Positions 1 to 9,071 of a stretch of DNA of 25,910 bases are shown piece after piece. Location of the stretch: NCBI GenBank assembly GCA_045599945.1, contig JAZRWY010000093.1, forward strand, positions 1 through 25,910, written 5' to 3'. Under the pieces are notes generated by a model. That model had not been told where the DNA came from. It did no database searches and was given only the letters and a program-made list of their open reading frames with translations. Source of the DNA: UMGS973 sp045599945. GTDB lineage: Bacteria > Bacillota > Clostridia > Peptostreptococcales > Anaerovoracaceae. How positions within the stretch are numbered: the stretch's first letter is position 1; each line of letters starts with the position of its first letter. The position numbers and the translations under genes are program-made.

Positions 1-8
1 CTCCTTTT
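1..8 (-). promoter_or_regulatory. Ribosome binding site of a divergent gene to the left
   Basis: Read on the - strand, the first eight bases are AAAAGGAG, a good Shine-Dalgarno sequence. It lies about 25 nt downstream of the - strand -10 box at 33-38. The coding region itself would start beyond the left edge and cannot be identified. Confidence 0.55.
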
Positions 9-32
9 GGTTTTGTTTTTTTGAGCATTAAC

Positions 33-41
33 ATTATACCA
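33..41 (-). promoter_or_regulatory. Divergent - strand promoter, extended -10
   Basis: On the - strand this reads TGGTATAAT: a consensus TATAAT (33-38) with the TGn extension (40-41). The -35 region about 17 bp upstream is weak (AAGCAA), as is common for extended -10 promoters. It points left, towards the ribosome binding site at 1-8, so the intergenic region up to 162 serves two divergent transcription units. Confidence 0.6.
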
Positions 42-92
42 AATACAGGGGGTAATTGCTTTTTCTTTGCAAAAAGTCCTGTGACCCCTGAA

Positions 93-122
93 TTTACTTA
101 GGTTTAGATAAAAATTTAAGAT
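93..122 (+). promoter_or_regulatory. Tentative promoter of the M28 peptidase gene
   Basis: TTTACT (93-98) and TAAGAT (117-122) are separated by 18 bp. Each matches four of six consensus bases. The predicted start point would be near 129, inside the palindrome at 124-139. An alternative reading is GTGACC (81-86) with TAGATA (105-110). Neither is strong. Confidence 0.35.
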
Positions 123-123
123 A

Positions 124-139
124 GGTAGTTGACACTACC
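124..139. promoter_or_regulatory. Perfect 6-bp palindrome, possible operator or 5'-UTR hairpin
   Basis: GGTAGT-TGAC-ACTACC is a perfect inverted repeat with a 4-nt spacer. It ends 11 nt before the GGAGGG ribosome binding site (151-156) of the peptidase gene. It overlaps the tentative transcription start, which is a common operator position. It contains TTGACA, but no -10 box follows at the right distance, so it is not read as a -35 box. Confidence 0.4.
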
Positions 140-162
140 AATATGAGCGAGGAGGGAAACAT

Positions 163-2397
163 ATGAAAAAAGCGAGCAAGTTGACCGCTCTGCTTCTTGT
201 ACTGTGTATGTTTGCATGGACACTGGCAGGATGCGGAGACAGCAGTAAGCCTAGCGATGCAGAGAACTATTCGAATGCGGAAGTTGCTTCAGAGCTGTCC
301 ATGGCGGATGCTGTAAAAGCATATTACGATAAAGTAGACCTTGAATATGGTCAGAAACTCACAGAAGAACTGGCATATAACTGGGATGAGCTGGCAGGAC
401 CTCTTGGCTGGAGAACTGCAGGTTCTGAAGAGGAGCATGCAACGGCTGACTTCCTGGAAAAGACATTCAAGGAAATCGGACTGAAGGATGTAGAGAAACT
501 CGGGACAACATGTGACAGATTCCAGTTCAACAGTTCGTCGCTGAAGATTGCAGATTCGGATGTGGATTTCCACGGAGGAGATCAGGAAGCAGTTGAAGCA
601 GGAACAAACGGACCAGCAGCATATCAGGTGAACGGAACAGATGGTGACCTGACCGCTGAAATCGTTGATGTTGCAGAAGGTTATGAATACCAGTACGAAG
701 AAGATGTTACCGGTAAGATTGTTCTTGTTCATGTCGATCAGATGAATGTTGCATGGATTGACGGTTATGTAACCCAGGCAGAAGAGATGGGTGCAGCAGC
801 AATCGTAACATGGGCGGACAGCGGATATGGAGAAGCAGGAACGGATACCACAAATGTACAGGATGCCTGCCTTCCGGGAGACAGCATCCCTACATGTGCA
901 ATCAGTGCTGACCAGGCTGCAAAGATCAAGGAGGCCATCAAGGCAGGACATAACAGTTGTACGCTGAACATTGATGCAGAGTACTCGGATGACGATGGAA
1001 CCACATACAATGTAGTAGGAAAGATTCCGGGCAAGAACCACGATCAGAGAATCGTAATCGCCGGACATTATGACAAGTACTGGTACGGCTATCAGGATGA
1101 CTGCGCGGCAATCGGCCTTGTTGCTACTGTTGCAAAAGCAATGGTGGATTCAGGCTATGAACCTGAAAACGATATCTATTTCGTAGCACATGGCGCAGAA
1201 GAATGGGGCACAGGAGACTCCATGTTTGACTGGACAACAGGCGCATGGGGCATGGTGAATGAGCAGAAGGATTTTGCAGAGAAGACCATCGCGCTTATCA
1301 ACTGCGAACTTCCGGCATTCACACTTACAAATGACATGGACATCTGTGCAGTACCGGAATTCAGCACACTTGTAAAAGACATGTTTGATTCCGGCCTGGT
1401 TGTTACTGCAGGAGAAAAGAAACTTGCAACAAAGATTGAACTGGCATCTACAATGGAAGACGGCATCTCATACAGAGAATACGGCGTTCCGTATCTGCTG
1501 AACGGATTTGAATCGGATACAGCCTTCATGAGCGGCAAGTATCATACAAAGGCAGATAACAAGGATACCTACGATGCTGATACATTCCAGACAAACATCA
1601 ACTGGTACGGAGCATATGCAATATACATGGATTCAGAGCCGGCTCTGAACCTTGACCTTACACAGACAACAAACCTTCTCAAGGAAGGCTTCAATGAAGA
1701 GCTTGCCAAGGAGGCAGGCGTAGATACTGAAGGATATCTTGCAGCAGTGGAAGAACTTGCAGCAGCTGCAACCGCACAGAACGAAAAGATCAAGGCCTGC
1801 AACGATGCATATGAACAGGCAATCAAGGACGGCGATGCAGATGCAGCAGCAAAGGCCAGAGAAGAAGGAATTGAACTCAATGAGGATTCACTGGAAGCAT
1901 TCCAGATGATCCAGGACGACTTCCTGAAGGTAAACGATATGACATGCTTCTATGGTCACAGCCAGATGTATGACAACATCACCCTGATTGACAGTGTCAT
2001 TGGAGTTCTTGATTCAGATAATCCTGTTATCTGGGACGAAGAAAATGAAGAACCTCAGGGCGCAGGAGACTACGCATGGCAGATTAATGCAGGGCTTGAC
2101 GGAAACTTCGGATATTTCTCACTGAATCTGGGTAAGGAAGGTCTTTCCTTCTATGAAGATGCATACTATCAGTCGAAGAATCAGGAGCAGTGGGGATACA
2201 AGCATCTGATGCCGATGCTGGATACAGGAGATGCATCATATGCAATCCAGCAGTCAGAGACGATAGACGACATTGAAAGTGTGGATGAAGTAAAGGCATG
2301 CTATGGCGATGCCAGAAAATCTGCACTGAAGTATATCAAGGAATATGCGACTCAGGAAATCAAGGACATGAAGGAAATCGCTGAAGAACTGGAATAA
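163..2397 (+). CDS. M28 family zinc aminopeptidase, lipoprotein
   Basis: A secreted metallopeptidase predicted to cleave residues from peptides at the outer face of the membrane. Residues 1-24 form a lipoprotein signal with lipobox LAGC (Cys24). A protease-associated-like domain spans about residues 150-265. The catalytic M28 core follows with the expected ligands: H302-x-D304, D312/D313, the E346-E347 pair, E382, and H461 in YHTKAD. Family knowledge says these bind two zinc ions and supply the general base. The C-terminal stretch of roughly 250 residues, acidic and Ala/Glu-rich with likely helices around 505-590, is longer than a minimal M28 enzyme and has no function I recognise. The ATG has a strong GGAGGG site seven bases upstream. 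The gene stands alone: a terminator follows at 2430 and a divergent promoter precedes it. Substrate specificity cannot be read from sequence. Confidence 0.88.
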   Translation: MKKASKLTALLLVLCMFAWTLAGCGDSSKPSDAENYSNAEVASELSMADAVKAYYDKVDLEYGQKLTEELAYNWDELAGPLGWRTAGSEEEHATADFLEKTFKEIGLKDVEKLGTTCDRFQFNSSSLKIADSDVDFHGGDQEAVEAGTNGPAAYQVNGTDGDLTAEIVDVAEGYEYQYEEDVTGKIVLVHVDQMNVAWIDGYVTQAEEMGAAAIVTWADSGYGEAGTDTTNVQDACLPGDSIPTCAISADQAAKIKEAIKAGHNSCTLNIDAEYSDDDGTTYNVVGKIPGKNHDQRIVIAGHYDKYWYGYQDDCAAIGLVATVAKAMVDSGYEPENDIYFVAHGAEEWGTGDSMFDWTTGAWGMVNEQKDFAEKTIALINCELPAFTLTNDMDICAVPEFSTLVKDMFDSGLVVTAGEKKLATKIELASTMEDGISYREYGVPYLLNGFESDTAFMSGKYHTKADNKDTYDADTFQTNINWYGAYAIYMDSEPALNLDLTQTTNLLKEGFNEELAKEAGVDTEGYLAAVEELAAAATAQNEKIKACNDAYEQAIKDGDADAAAKAREEGIELNEDSLEAFQMIQDDFLKVNDMTCFYGHSQMYDNITLIDSVIGVLDSDNPVIWDEENEEPQGAGDYAWQINAGLDGNFGYFSLNLGKEGLSFYEDAYYQSKNQEQWGYKHLMPMLDTGDASYAIQQSETIDDIESVDEVKACYGDARKSALKYIKEYATQEIKDMKEIAEELE

Positions 2398-2429
2398 CTC
2401 TCCGAAGCGGCCTCGTCAGACGAATATCT

Positions 2430-2467
2430 GGGGCTCCATGCAGAGCATGGGGCCCTATTGTGTATTT
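2430..2467 (+). terminator. Rho-independent terminator after the M28 peptidase gene
   Basis: An 11-bp stem (2431-2441 with 2445-2455, one G-U pair) with loop AGA is followed by a T-rich but interrupted tract (TATTGTGTATTTTT). It lies 33 nt after the peptidase stop and separates it from the CorC-type gene. An ATG inside this stem (2438) opens a frame into the next gene but is not its start. Confidence 0.75.
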
Positions 2468-2560
2468 TTGGTGAGTTTGAAGACGGAATGCTTTCTTTTT
2501 TTGCAGTTTTTTGCTAAGATAGATGATGAATTAGAATATATAGAAACGCTGGAGGATATT

Positions 2561-3835
2561 TTGGACAAACAGATCATAGTATATATTGCTGCGATGGTGG
2601 TTCTCATATGCTTTTCTGCATATTTTTCTGCTACGGAGACTGCATTCACCTCAGTAAACAGAATCAGGATCAAGAACATGGCCGCGGAAGGCAATCATAA
2701 GGCAAGGAGAGTGCATGATCTCATTGAAAGATATGACGAGCTTCTGTCGACCATCCTGATTGGAAATAACATAGTAAACATACTGACAACAGTAATTGCA
2801 ACCCTTCTGTTCGTCATGGTCTGCGGAAGCGGGCTTGGACCGACGGTTGCAACGGTTGTTACAACGGTTGTGGTTTTAATATTTGGTGAGATTACGCCGA
2901 AGAGTCTTGCGAAGGAAAAGCCGGAAAGCTTTTCCATGTTCTCTTCCAGATTTATCAGATTCCTGATGGTTTTTCTGACACCGCTGAATTTCCTTTTCAC
3001 AAAATGGAAACAGCTTGTAACAAAAATCTTCAAAGTGGACGGAGACAAAGGTGTAACAGAAGAGGAACTGCTGACCATGGTGGAAGAAGCAGAGACAGAA
3101 GGCGAATTTGATGAAGGACGTTCAGAACTGATTCAGAATGCCATTGAATTCGATACGCTGGAGGCCTGGGATGTCCTCACGCCAAGAGTTGACGTGGAGG
3201 CCATCGAACTGCATGATTCCAAGGATGAGATTCTGAAAGTGTTCATCAATACAGGATATTCAAGACTTCCTGTATATGACGATGATATCGATAATATCCT
3301 GGGGGTGCTGAATATCAAGGACTTCTACAACTATGTCTATGATAAACAGGGCGTCTCCATCAATGAATTCATTGCACCGGTTGTATTTGTACCGGGCCCG
3401 ATGAAGCTGTCCGTACTTCTCAAGAAGATGCAGACCTCCAATACGCACATGTCGGTTGTCATTGATGAATATGGCGGTCTTGCAGGCATTGTTACGATGG
3501 AGGATATCATTGAGGAACTGGTCGGTGAAATCTATGACGAACACGATACAGTCATTTCTCAGGAGATTCTGCCGCTATATGATGGAAGCTATAGGGTAAA
3601 GGCCAATACAGATGTCAAGAAACTGTTCGATTTCTTTGATGTGGAAGACCTGACCGATGTAAATACCGTCAATGGATGGATTGTCATGGAGCTGGACAAG
3701 CTTCCGGAAGTAGGGGATGAATTCCTTTATACCGTTGACGGAAAGCGGTTTTTCGCCAGAGTAACCAAGGCAGATGAGCGGAAAGCACTTGAAATCAATC
3801 TGAGCGTGGAAGATATTCCGGAAACGGATCATTAA
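2561..3835 (+). CDS. CNNM/CorC-type (HlyC/CorC) membrane transporter, CBS-pair protein
   Basis: A predicted integral membrane protein of the CNNM/CorC family, members of which are linked to Mg2+/Co2+ export; older annotation calls them hemolysins. Order: a DUF21 membrane domain (about 1-170, with the SATETAFTSVN signature near the start and several hydrophobic segments), a CBS pair (about 200-325; GYSRLPVYD and DEYGGLAGIVTMEDIIEELVGEI are typical), and a CorC_HlyC domain (about 340-424). I place the start at TTG 2561: GGAGG (2551-2555) lies five bases upstream and the protein then begins directly before the first membrane helix, giving 424 aa. The longer frame from ATG 2438 begins inside the preceding terminator. 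A weak promoter (TTGCTA 2511, TAGAAT 2532, 15-bp spacing) may precede it. secA follows 19 nt later, so co-transcription is likely. The ion carried is inferred from the family only. Confidence 0.85.
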   Translation: MDKQIIVYIAAMVVLICFSAYFSATETAFTSVNRIRIKNMAAEGNHKARRVHDLIERYDELLSTILIGNNIVNILTTVIATLLFVMVCGSGLGPTVATVVTTVVVLIFGEITPKSLAKEKPESFSMFSSRFIRFLMVFLTPLNFLFTKWKQLVTKIFKVDGDKGVTEEELLTMVEEAETEGEFDEGRSELIQNAIEFDTLEAWDVLTPRVDVEAIELHDSKDEILKVFINTGYSRLPVYDDDIDNILGVLNIKDFYNYVYDKQGVSINEFIAPVVFVPGPMKLSVLLKKMQTSNTHMSVVIDEYGGLAGIVTMEDIIEELVGEIYDEHDTVISQEILPLYDGSYRVKANTDVKKLFDFFDVEDLTDVNTVNGWIVMELDKLPEVGDEFLYTVDGKRFFARVTKADERKALEINLSVEDIPETDH

Positions 3836-3854
3836 TGCATGGAAGGAAAAAGAT

Positions 3855-6617
3855 ATGAGTTTAATGGAAAAAATATTCGGCAATCTGGATGCCAAAGAAG
3901 TAAAGAGAATAGAAAAGACAGTAGACAGAATTGAAGCGCTGGATGAAGAAATGCAGCAGCTGTCGGAAGAGGAACTGAAAGCAAAGACCGATGAATTCAG
4001 ACAGAGGCTGAAAGACGGAGAAACACTGGATGACATCATGGTGGAAGCGTTTGCCGTATGCAGAGAAGGCGCCTGGCGAAGCCTTGGCATGAAACATTTC
4101 CGAGTACAGCTGATCGGCGGCATCGTTCTTCATGAAGGAAGAATTGCGGAAATGAAGACCGGTGAAGGTAAGACTCTGGTAGCGACGCTGGCCACATACC
4201 TGAATGCGCTGGAAGGAAAAGGCGTGCATGTAGTAACCGTCAATGACTATCTGGCAAAGAGAGACATGGAGTGGATGGGTAAGCTCTATACATATCTTGG
4301 CCTTACGGTGGGATGTGTCATCCACGGCATAACAACAGAAGAGAGGAAAGCAGCATATGAAGCAGATATCACATACGGAACAAATAATGAATTCGGTTTT
4401 GATTATCTGAGAGACAACATGGTTACATATAAGGAAGAAATGATGCAGAGACCGTTAAACTTTGCCATCATCGATGAGGTTGACTCCATTCTCATTGATG
4501 AAGCGAGAACGCCGCTGATCATTTCCGGAAGAGGGGCAAAATCCACAGATCTATACCGTACTGCAGATAAGTTTGTTAAGGGACTGGAAAACGAAACGGA
4601 TTTTGAAATTGATGAGAAGGAAAAAACCGTATCCCTTACCGATGAAGGTGTTGCAAAGACAGAAAAGTACTTCAAACTGGAGAACTTCTCCGACCCGGAA
4701 AACATGGAGCTGAATCATCATGTCATGGCAGCTCTCAGAGCCAGAAATCTCATGCACAGAGATATCGACTATATCGTAAAGGACGGAGAAATTGTCATTG
4801 TAGATGAATTTACGGGCCGTCTGATGTTTGGAAGAAGATATTCCAACGGCCTGCATCAGGCCATCGAAGCCAAGGAAGGAATGTCTGTACGTTCCGAATC
4901 CAAAACATTGGCAACCATCACCCTCCAGAACTATTTCAGAATGTATCAGAAACTGGCAGGCATGACAGGTACAGCAAAGACGGAAGAAGAAGAATTCAGA
5001 GAAATATATAACATGGACGTTGTTGAGATTCCTACCAACAAACCGGTCATCCGTGACGACATGGAGGATGCGGTATATGGAACGGAATCCGGAAAGTTCA
5101 AGGCAATCATCGATAAAATCGCAGAGGTCCACGAAAAGGGACAGCCGGTACTGGTAGGTACCATTTCCATTGAAAACTCAGAGAAGATTGCAACGCTGCT
5201 GAAGAGAAAAGGAATCAAGCATAATGTGCTGAATGCGAAGCAGCATGACAAGGAAGCGGAAATTGTTGCAGAAGCCGGAAGAGAAGGCATGGTTACCATT
5301 GCCACAAACATGGCCGGCAGAGGTACCGATATCATCCTGGGCGGAAACCCGGAATTCGAAGCAAAGAAAGAGATGGACCGGCTGGGATATACACCGGAGC
5401 AGATTGTATTTGCAACCAGCTTTGTATCTACAGATGATGAAGAACTGCTGGAAGCAAGAGATACCTTCAGAAGCCTTCATGAAAAATACAAGGAAGAAAG
5501 AAAAGATGAACAGGAACGAGTAAGAAATCTGGGCGGACTGTTCATCATCGGTACAGAGCGTCATGAATCCAGACGTATCGACAATCAGCTCAGAGGCCGT
5601 TCCGGCAGACAGGGAGACCCGGGTGCCACACAGTTCTTCATCTCACTGGAAGATGACCTGATGAGACTGTTCGGCGGCGAGCGTGCAAAAGGATTTGTAG
5701 ACAAGATGGGAATCGAAGAAGGAGAACAGATTGCATCCAAGATGCTGACAAGATCCATCGAAGGAGCCCAGAGCAAGGTGGAAGGAAAGAACTTCGGCAT
5801 CCGTAAGTATGTACTCCAGTATGATAATGTCATGAACAAGCAGAGAGAGATCATCTACGGAGAACGCCATAAGGTTCTTACCGGAGAAAATCTCAAGCCG
5901 TACATTGAAAACATGACACAGGATCTGGTTTATGGAATCATTGACCCCGTTACCATGGATTCCAGACATGCAGAGGAATGGGACTATGATGACATGAACA
6001 GCAGACTGAAGAGAATCTGTGAACGTTATGTTCCTGTGGAATTTACAGAAGAAGAAAAGACCTACATGACAGAAGGTGAACTGAAAGAAGCTGTCATGGA
6101 GCAGTTCCGCAATCTGTATGATGAAAAGGAAGCAGAAATCGGCGAAGAAAGAATGAGAGAAGCGGAAAGAATGATTCTGCTCAGAGTCGTAGACAACCTC
6201 TGGATGGATCATATCGATGCCATGGATCAGCTGAAGACCGGTATCGGTCTGAGAGGCATCGGACATCAGGATCCGGCAGGTGCATATGCAACGGAAGGTT
6301 TTGACATGTTCGAGGAGCTGATTGGAGATATCAAGGAAGAAACCGTTAAGTTCTGCTACAATGTTACCGTTCAGACCAGAACGGAAAGAAGAAATGTCAT
6401 CGGTTCCGGTGAAGGGAAGAAGGAAGACGCCGGAAGCACTGTTTCCAGAGAAGCGGTTATGACATCTGACGCACCGCAGCAGACACAGGTTCCGGACAGA
6501 AACGAAGGACAAAAGCCGGTAACATACAAGAGGCTGGAGGCAAAGATCGGAAGAAATGGTCCGTGTCCGTGCGGTTCCGGCAAGAAGTATAAGAACTGCT
6601 GCATGAATAAGCAGTAA
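3855..6617 (+). CDS. secA: Preprotein translocase ATPase SecA
   Basis: The ATP-driven motor that pushes unfolded preproteins through the SecYEG channel. At 920 aa it has the normal length. Visible features: Walker A MKTGEGKT (100-107), the DEVDSILIDEARTPLIISG segment of motif II, the GRGTDIILGG and GRSGRQGDPG motifs of the second nucleotide-binding fold, the helical scaffold and wing region, and a C-terminal SEC-C zinc motif with C904, C906, C915 and C916. The zinc tail binds SecB or ribosomes in relatives. The ATG has GGAAGG eight bases upstream (3841-3846). It lies between a CorC-type gene and prfB; secA-prfB adjacency is common in Firmicutes. Only one SecA is seen in this window, with no sign of accessory SecA2 partners. 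Confidence 0.97.
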   Translation: MSLMEKIFGNLDAKEVKRIEKTVDRIEALDEEMQQLSEEELKAKTDEFRQRLKDGETLDDIMVEAFAVCREGAWRSLGMKHFRVQLIGGIVLHEGRIAEMKTGEGKTLVATLATYLNALEGKGVHVVTVNDYLAKRDMEWMGKLYTYLGLTVGCVIHGITTEERKAAYEADITYGTNNEFGFDYLRDNMVTYKEEMMQRPLNFAIIDEVDSILIDEARTPLIISGRGAKSTDLYRTADKFVKGLENETDFEIDEKEKTVSLTDEGVAKTEKYFKLENFSDPENMELNHHVMAALRARNLMHRDIDYIVKDGEIVIVDEFTGRLMFGRRYSNGLHQAIEAKEGMSVRSESKTLATITLQNYFRMYQKLAGMTGTAKTEEEEFREIYNMDVVEIPTNKPVIRDDMEDAVYGTESGKFKAIIDKIAEVHEKGQPVLVGTISIENSEKIATLLKRKGIKHNVLNAKQHDKEAEIVAEAGREGMVTIATNMAGRGTDIILGGNPEFEAKKEMDRLGYTPEQIVFATSFVSTDDEELLEARDTFRSLHEKYKEERKDEQERVRNLGGLFIIGTERHESRRIDNQLRGRSGRQGDPGATQFFISLEDDLMRLFGGERAKGFVDKMGIEEGEQIASKMLTRSIEGAQSKVEGKNFGIRKYVLQYDNVMNKQREIIYGERHKVLTGENLKPYIENMTQDLVYGIIDPVTMDSRHAEEWDYDDMNSRLKRICERYVPVEFTEEEKTYMTEGELKEAVMEQFRNLYDEKEAEIGEERMREAERMILLRVVDNLWMDHIDAMDQLKTGIGLRGIGHQDPAGAYATEGFDMFEELIGDIKEETVKFCYNVTVQTRTERRNVIGSGEGKKEDAGSTVSREAVMTSDAPQQTQVPDRNEGQKPVTYKRLEAKIGRNGPCPCGSGKKYKNCCMNKQ

Positions 6618-6634
6618 CAGCAGAGGAGGCAGAA

Positions 6635-7736
6635 GTGATAGTATTGGATCAGATAAAACAGGACATTCCAAAGATGCAAGAAGTTCTTGTAGAGATTGGA
6701 GGTTCTCTTTGACCCGGCAGGGCTGAAAGAAAGACTGGAGGAACTGAATTTCATTGCATCGCAGCCGGAATTCTGGAATGACCAGAAGGAGGCGCAGAAG
6801 CTGACAAGAGAGCAGCGCAGCATTGAAAAGAAAATCGGAGAATATGAAGAGCTGGAGAGCGGGCTTGAAGATCTTGAACTCATGATTGAACTGGCAGAGG
6901 CAGAAGAGGATGACGATCTGGCGAAGGAAGCAGCAGAAGAAGCGGAGCATCTGGCAGGAAAACTGGAAAATCTGAGGCTGGAGCTTCTTCTGAATGGAAA
7001 ATATGACAGCAGCAATGCCATCATATCTCTGCATGCAGGAACCGGCGGTGTTGATGCCATGGACTGGACGCAGATGCTTCTGCGCATGTACACAAGATGG
7101 TGTGAGCAGAAGGGATTCAAGGTGAACATGATTGATCTTCAGGACGATACAGAAGCAGGCATCAAGAGTGCAACCCTCATTGTGGAAGGTGAAAATGCCT
7201 ATGGCTATCTGAAAAATGAAGGCGGTGTGCACAGGCTTGTGCGGATCTCACCATTTAATGCACAGGGAAAACGGCAGACATCCTTTGCATCACTTGAAGT
7301 GCTGCCGGAAATTGATGATGACATTGACATTCAGATCAATCCGGATGACATCCGCATCGATACCTATCGCTCCAGCGGAGCAGGCGGGCAGCATGTCAAT
7401 ACAACGGATTCTGCAATCCGCATTACCCATATTCCGACCAATATTGTGGTCACCTGTCAGAATGAAAGGTCCCAGATCCAGAACCGGGAAACGGCCATGA
7501 AGATTCTGAAATCCAAACTCATTGAGCTGGCAGAGGAGCAGCAGAAGGAAGACCTGAATGAACTGAAGGGAGATTTTGGACTCATTACCTGGGGCAACCA
7601 GATCAGGTCCTATGTCTTCCAGCCATATACCATGGTAAAGGATCATAGAACAGGAGCAGAGGTTTCCAATGTAGATGCTGTCATGGACGGCGATTTGGAC
7701 TATTTTATCAATGAAAAACTGAAACAGAAGGAATAA
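6635..7736 (+). CDS. prfB: Peptide chain release factor 2, with programmed +1 frameshift
   Basis: Releases the finished peptide at UGA and UAA stop codons. The gene is split over two frames: 25 codons from GTG 6635 (AGGAGG at 6624-6629, five bases upstream) end at CTT-TGA. The ribosome slips +1 past T6710 and continues at GAC 6711, giving 366 aa, the family length. In full-length numbering the stop-codon-reading SPF tripeptide is at 205-207 and the GGQ catalytic motif at 250-252, the same positions as in E. coli RF2, which supports this reconstruction. A continuous frame from ATG 6696 would miss the true N-terminus. Expression is autoregulated: low RF2 slows termination at the in-frame UGA and favours slippage. 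The gene follows secA by 17 nt and the amidase gene starts four bases after its stop. Confidence 0.96.
6698..6713 (+). promoter_or_regulatory. RF2 programmed frameshift site
   Basis: An internal Shine-Dalgarno GGAGGT (6698-6703) is followed after three bases by the slippery CTT-TGA-C (6707-6713). This is the canonical prfB arrangement: the internal anti-SD pairing strains the ribosome, CTT re-pairs as TTT, and the in-frame UGA is weak because C follows it. Confidence 0.96.
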
Positions 7737-7740
7737 AGCG

Positions 7741-8832
7741 ATGAACATCTTAAAAAGAAGGATACTGACCATGACACTGGCACTGATTCTGGTAATGGCT
7801 GCAGCCACCTGTGCAGCGGCTGCCCAGACATTGCAGAAGCCGAAACTGAACAGTGTAACCAAAGCAGCATCGTCCACAACCATGAAAGTTTCCTGGTACA
7901 AGGTGGAAGGGGCAGACGGATACCAGATCCAGTATTCGACCAGCACCGCATATAAGAATCCGAAGACGGTAAAAGCATCCGGCAATGCAACGGTTTCCAA
8001 AACCATCAAGGGCCTGGGAAAGAGCAGAAACTACATGGTAAGAGTCCGGGCATACAAGAAGAGCGGCAGCGGATATGTATATTCCGGATGGAATGCCGGC
8101 TGCAAAGTGATAGCATGGCATAAGAAATGGAAATATGCAAAGAATTCATCCTACCATGGAACGCCGGCTGTTCTGTACTATACCGATAAAAAAAATAAAA
8201 AAGGGAAGATAGTCGCCCTGAATGCAGGGCACGGCTCCAAGTCCTGCAAAAAGAAGAATCTGTGTCATCCGGATGGAACCAAGAAAGTGACAGGAGGAAG
8301 CACAGGCAAAGGGGCAAAATATGCACAGGCAGATAACGGAGGAGCAAAGAACGAGGCGGCAAGAATGCTGACGCTTGCAAAAAAAACGAAGAAGCAGCTG
8401 CTGAATGAAGGCTATGATGTACTGATGCTGAGACAGACTTCAGGTGTCAGCATGGATGTCATTGCAAGAACCGTCTATGCAAATAACAATGCAGACTGTC
8501 ACATTGCACTCCATTATGATTCCACATCCAGTAATAAAGGGGCTTTTTTCTGCAGCGTTCCGAATGTGAAATCGTATCGAAGCATGTATCCGGTATCCAA
8601 ACACTATAAGCAGCATAACAGACTGGGAACCAGTCTGATCAGCGGGTTCCGGTCGGAGGGCGTTAAAATATGGTCCGATGGAAAGATGCCGATTGATCTG
8701 ATGCAGACATCATTTTCGACGATACCTTCTTCTGACCTGGAGGTTGGAGACTGCGGTACGAAATATACAACAGCAAGATATAATAAGATGGCAAAAGGAA
8801 TCGTGAAAGGAGTAAACAGGTTTTTTGAGTAA
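7741..8832 (+). CDS. Secreted Amidase_3-like protein with an FnIII-like domain
   Basis: A probable cell-wall hydrolase cutting the N-acetylmuramoyl-L-alanine bond of peptidoglycan. Residues 1-28 are a signal peptide (basic start, hydrophobic core, Ala-rich cleavage region). Residues about 35-125 resemble a fibronectin type III domain (KVSWYKVEGADGYQIQYST and YMVRVRAYKK), often found in Clostridia wall proteins. The catalytic part begins near 156 with NAGHGS (H164), then E205 in KNEAARML and H258 in IALHYDS, matching the three zinc ligands of Amidase_3. E334 in SDLEVGDC could be the catalytic glutamate. Unusual points are an Asn in place of the Asp before AGHG and a long Lys/Cys-rich insert (165-185). 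The gene starts four bases after the prfB stop with no clear ribosome binding site except AAGGAATAAAGCG. A glycan-binding or inactive role is possible. Confidence 0.78.
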   Translation: MNILKRRILTMTLALILVMAAATCAAAAQTLQKPKLNSVTKAASSTTMKVSWYKVEGADGYQIQYSTSTAYKNPKTVKASGNATVSKTIKGLGKSRNYMVRVRAYKKSGSGYVYSGWNAGCKVIAWHKKWKYAKNSSYHGTPAVLYYTDKKNKKGKIVALNAGHGSKSCKKKNLCHPDGTKKVTGGSTGKGAKYAQADNGGAKNEAARMLTLAKKTKKQLLNEGYDVLMLRQTSGVSMDVIARTVYANNNADCHIALHYDSTSSNKGAFFCSVPNVKSYRSMYPVSKHYKQHNRLGTSLISGFRSEGVKIWSDGKMPIDLMQTSFSTIPSSDLEVGDCGTKYTTARYNKMAKGIVKGVNRFFE

Positions 8833-8834
8833 CC

Positions 8835-9068
8835 ATGAAAGCAGAGATTGAATTCAGTGAAAGAAGGCTTGCGAAGGCAGGCTTCTCCCATGAAGCGGCA
8901 GCGAATACGGTAAAAACGGCATTCAGACAGAGAGGCGCAGAACTTCTGGAGGAAGATGTTTCTCTTGTTTTTGAAGGAAGCGAAAAGGCAATCAGGGGCG
9001 TTCTCGCAGGACTGCAGAAGAAGGAATGGTTCCAAAGCGCCTGTATTCTCTGTAAAACAGAAGAATAA
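8835..9068 (+). CDS. Small protein of unknown function (77 aa)
   Basis: Not recognised. It starts two bases after the amidase stop, which suggests translational coupling, and is closed by a hairpin four bases after its own stop. The sequence is charged, with predicted helices (residues 8-35 and 48-62) and strands, no signal peptide and no membrane segment, so it is likely a small cytoplasmic domain. Two cysteines (70 and 73) near the C-terminus form a CxxC-like pair (C-I-L-C). Codon use resembles the neighbours, which supports a real gene rather than chance. Confidence 0.6.
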   Translation: MKAEIEFSERRLAKAGFSHEAAANTVKTAFRQRGAELLEEDVSLVFEGSEKAIRGVLAGLQKKEWFQSACILCKTEE

Positions 9069-9071
9069 CAG

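Noticed and set aside
289..1068. 259-codon frame on the - strand inside the M28 peptidase gene
   Set aside because: Cysteine-rich translation without domain features, fully covered by a gene with clear zinc-ligand motifs on the other strand.
2438..2560. N-terminal extension of the CorC-type gene from ATG 2438
   Set aside because: The ATG is inside the terminator stem of the previous gene, there is no ribosome binding site, and the extra residues do not fit the family. TTG 2561 has GGAGG at the right distance.
5643..7232. Long open frame of 529 codons on the - strand
   Set aside because: It lies antisense to secA and prfB, both certain. Its product is rich in Cys, Phe, Leu and His with no recognisable domain, as expected from the reverse frame of an A/G-rich coding strand.
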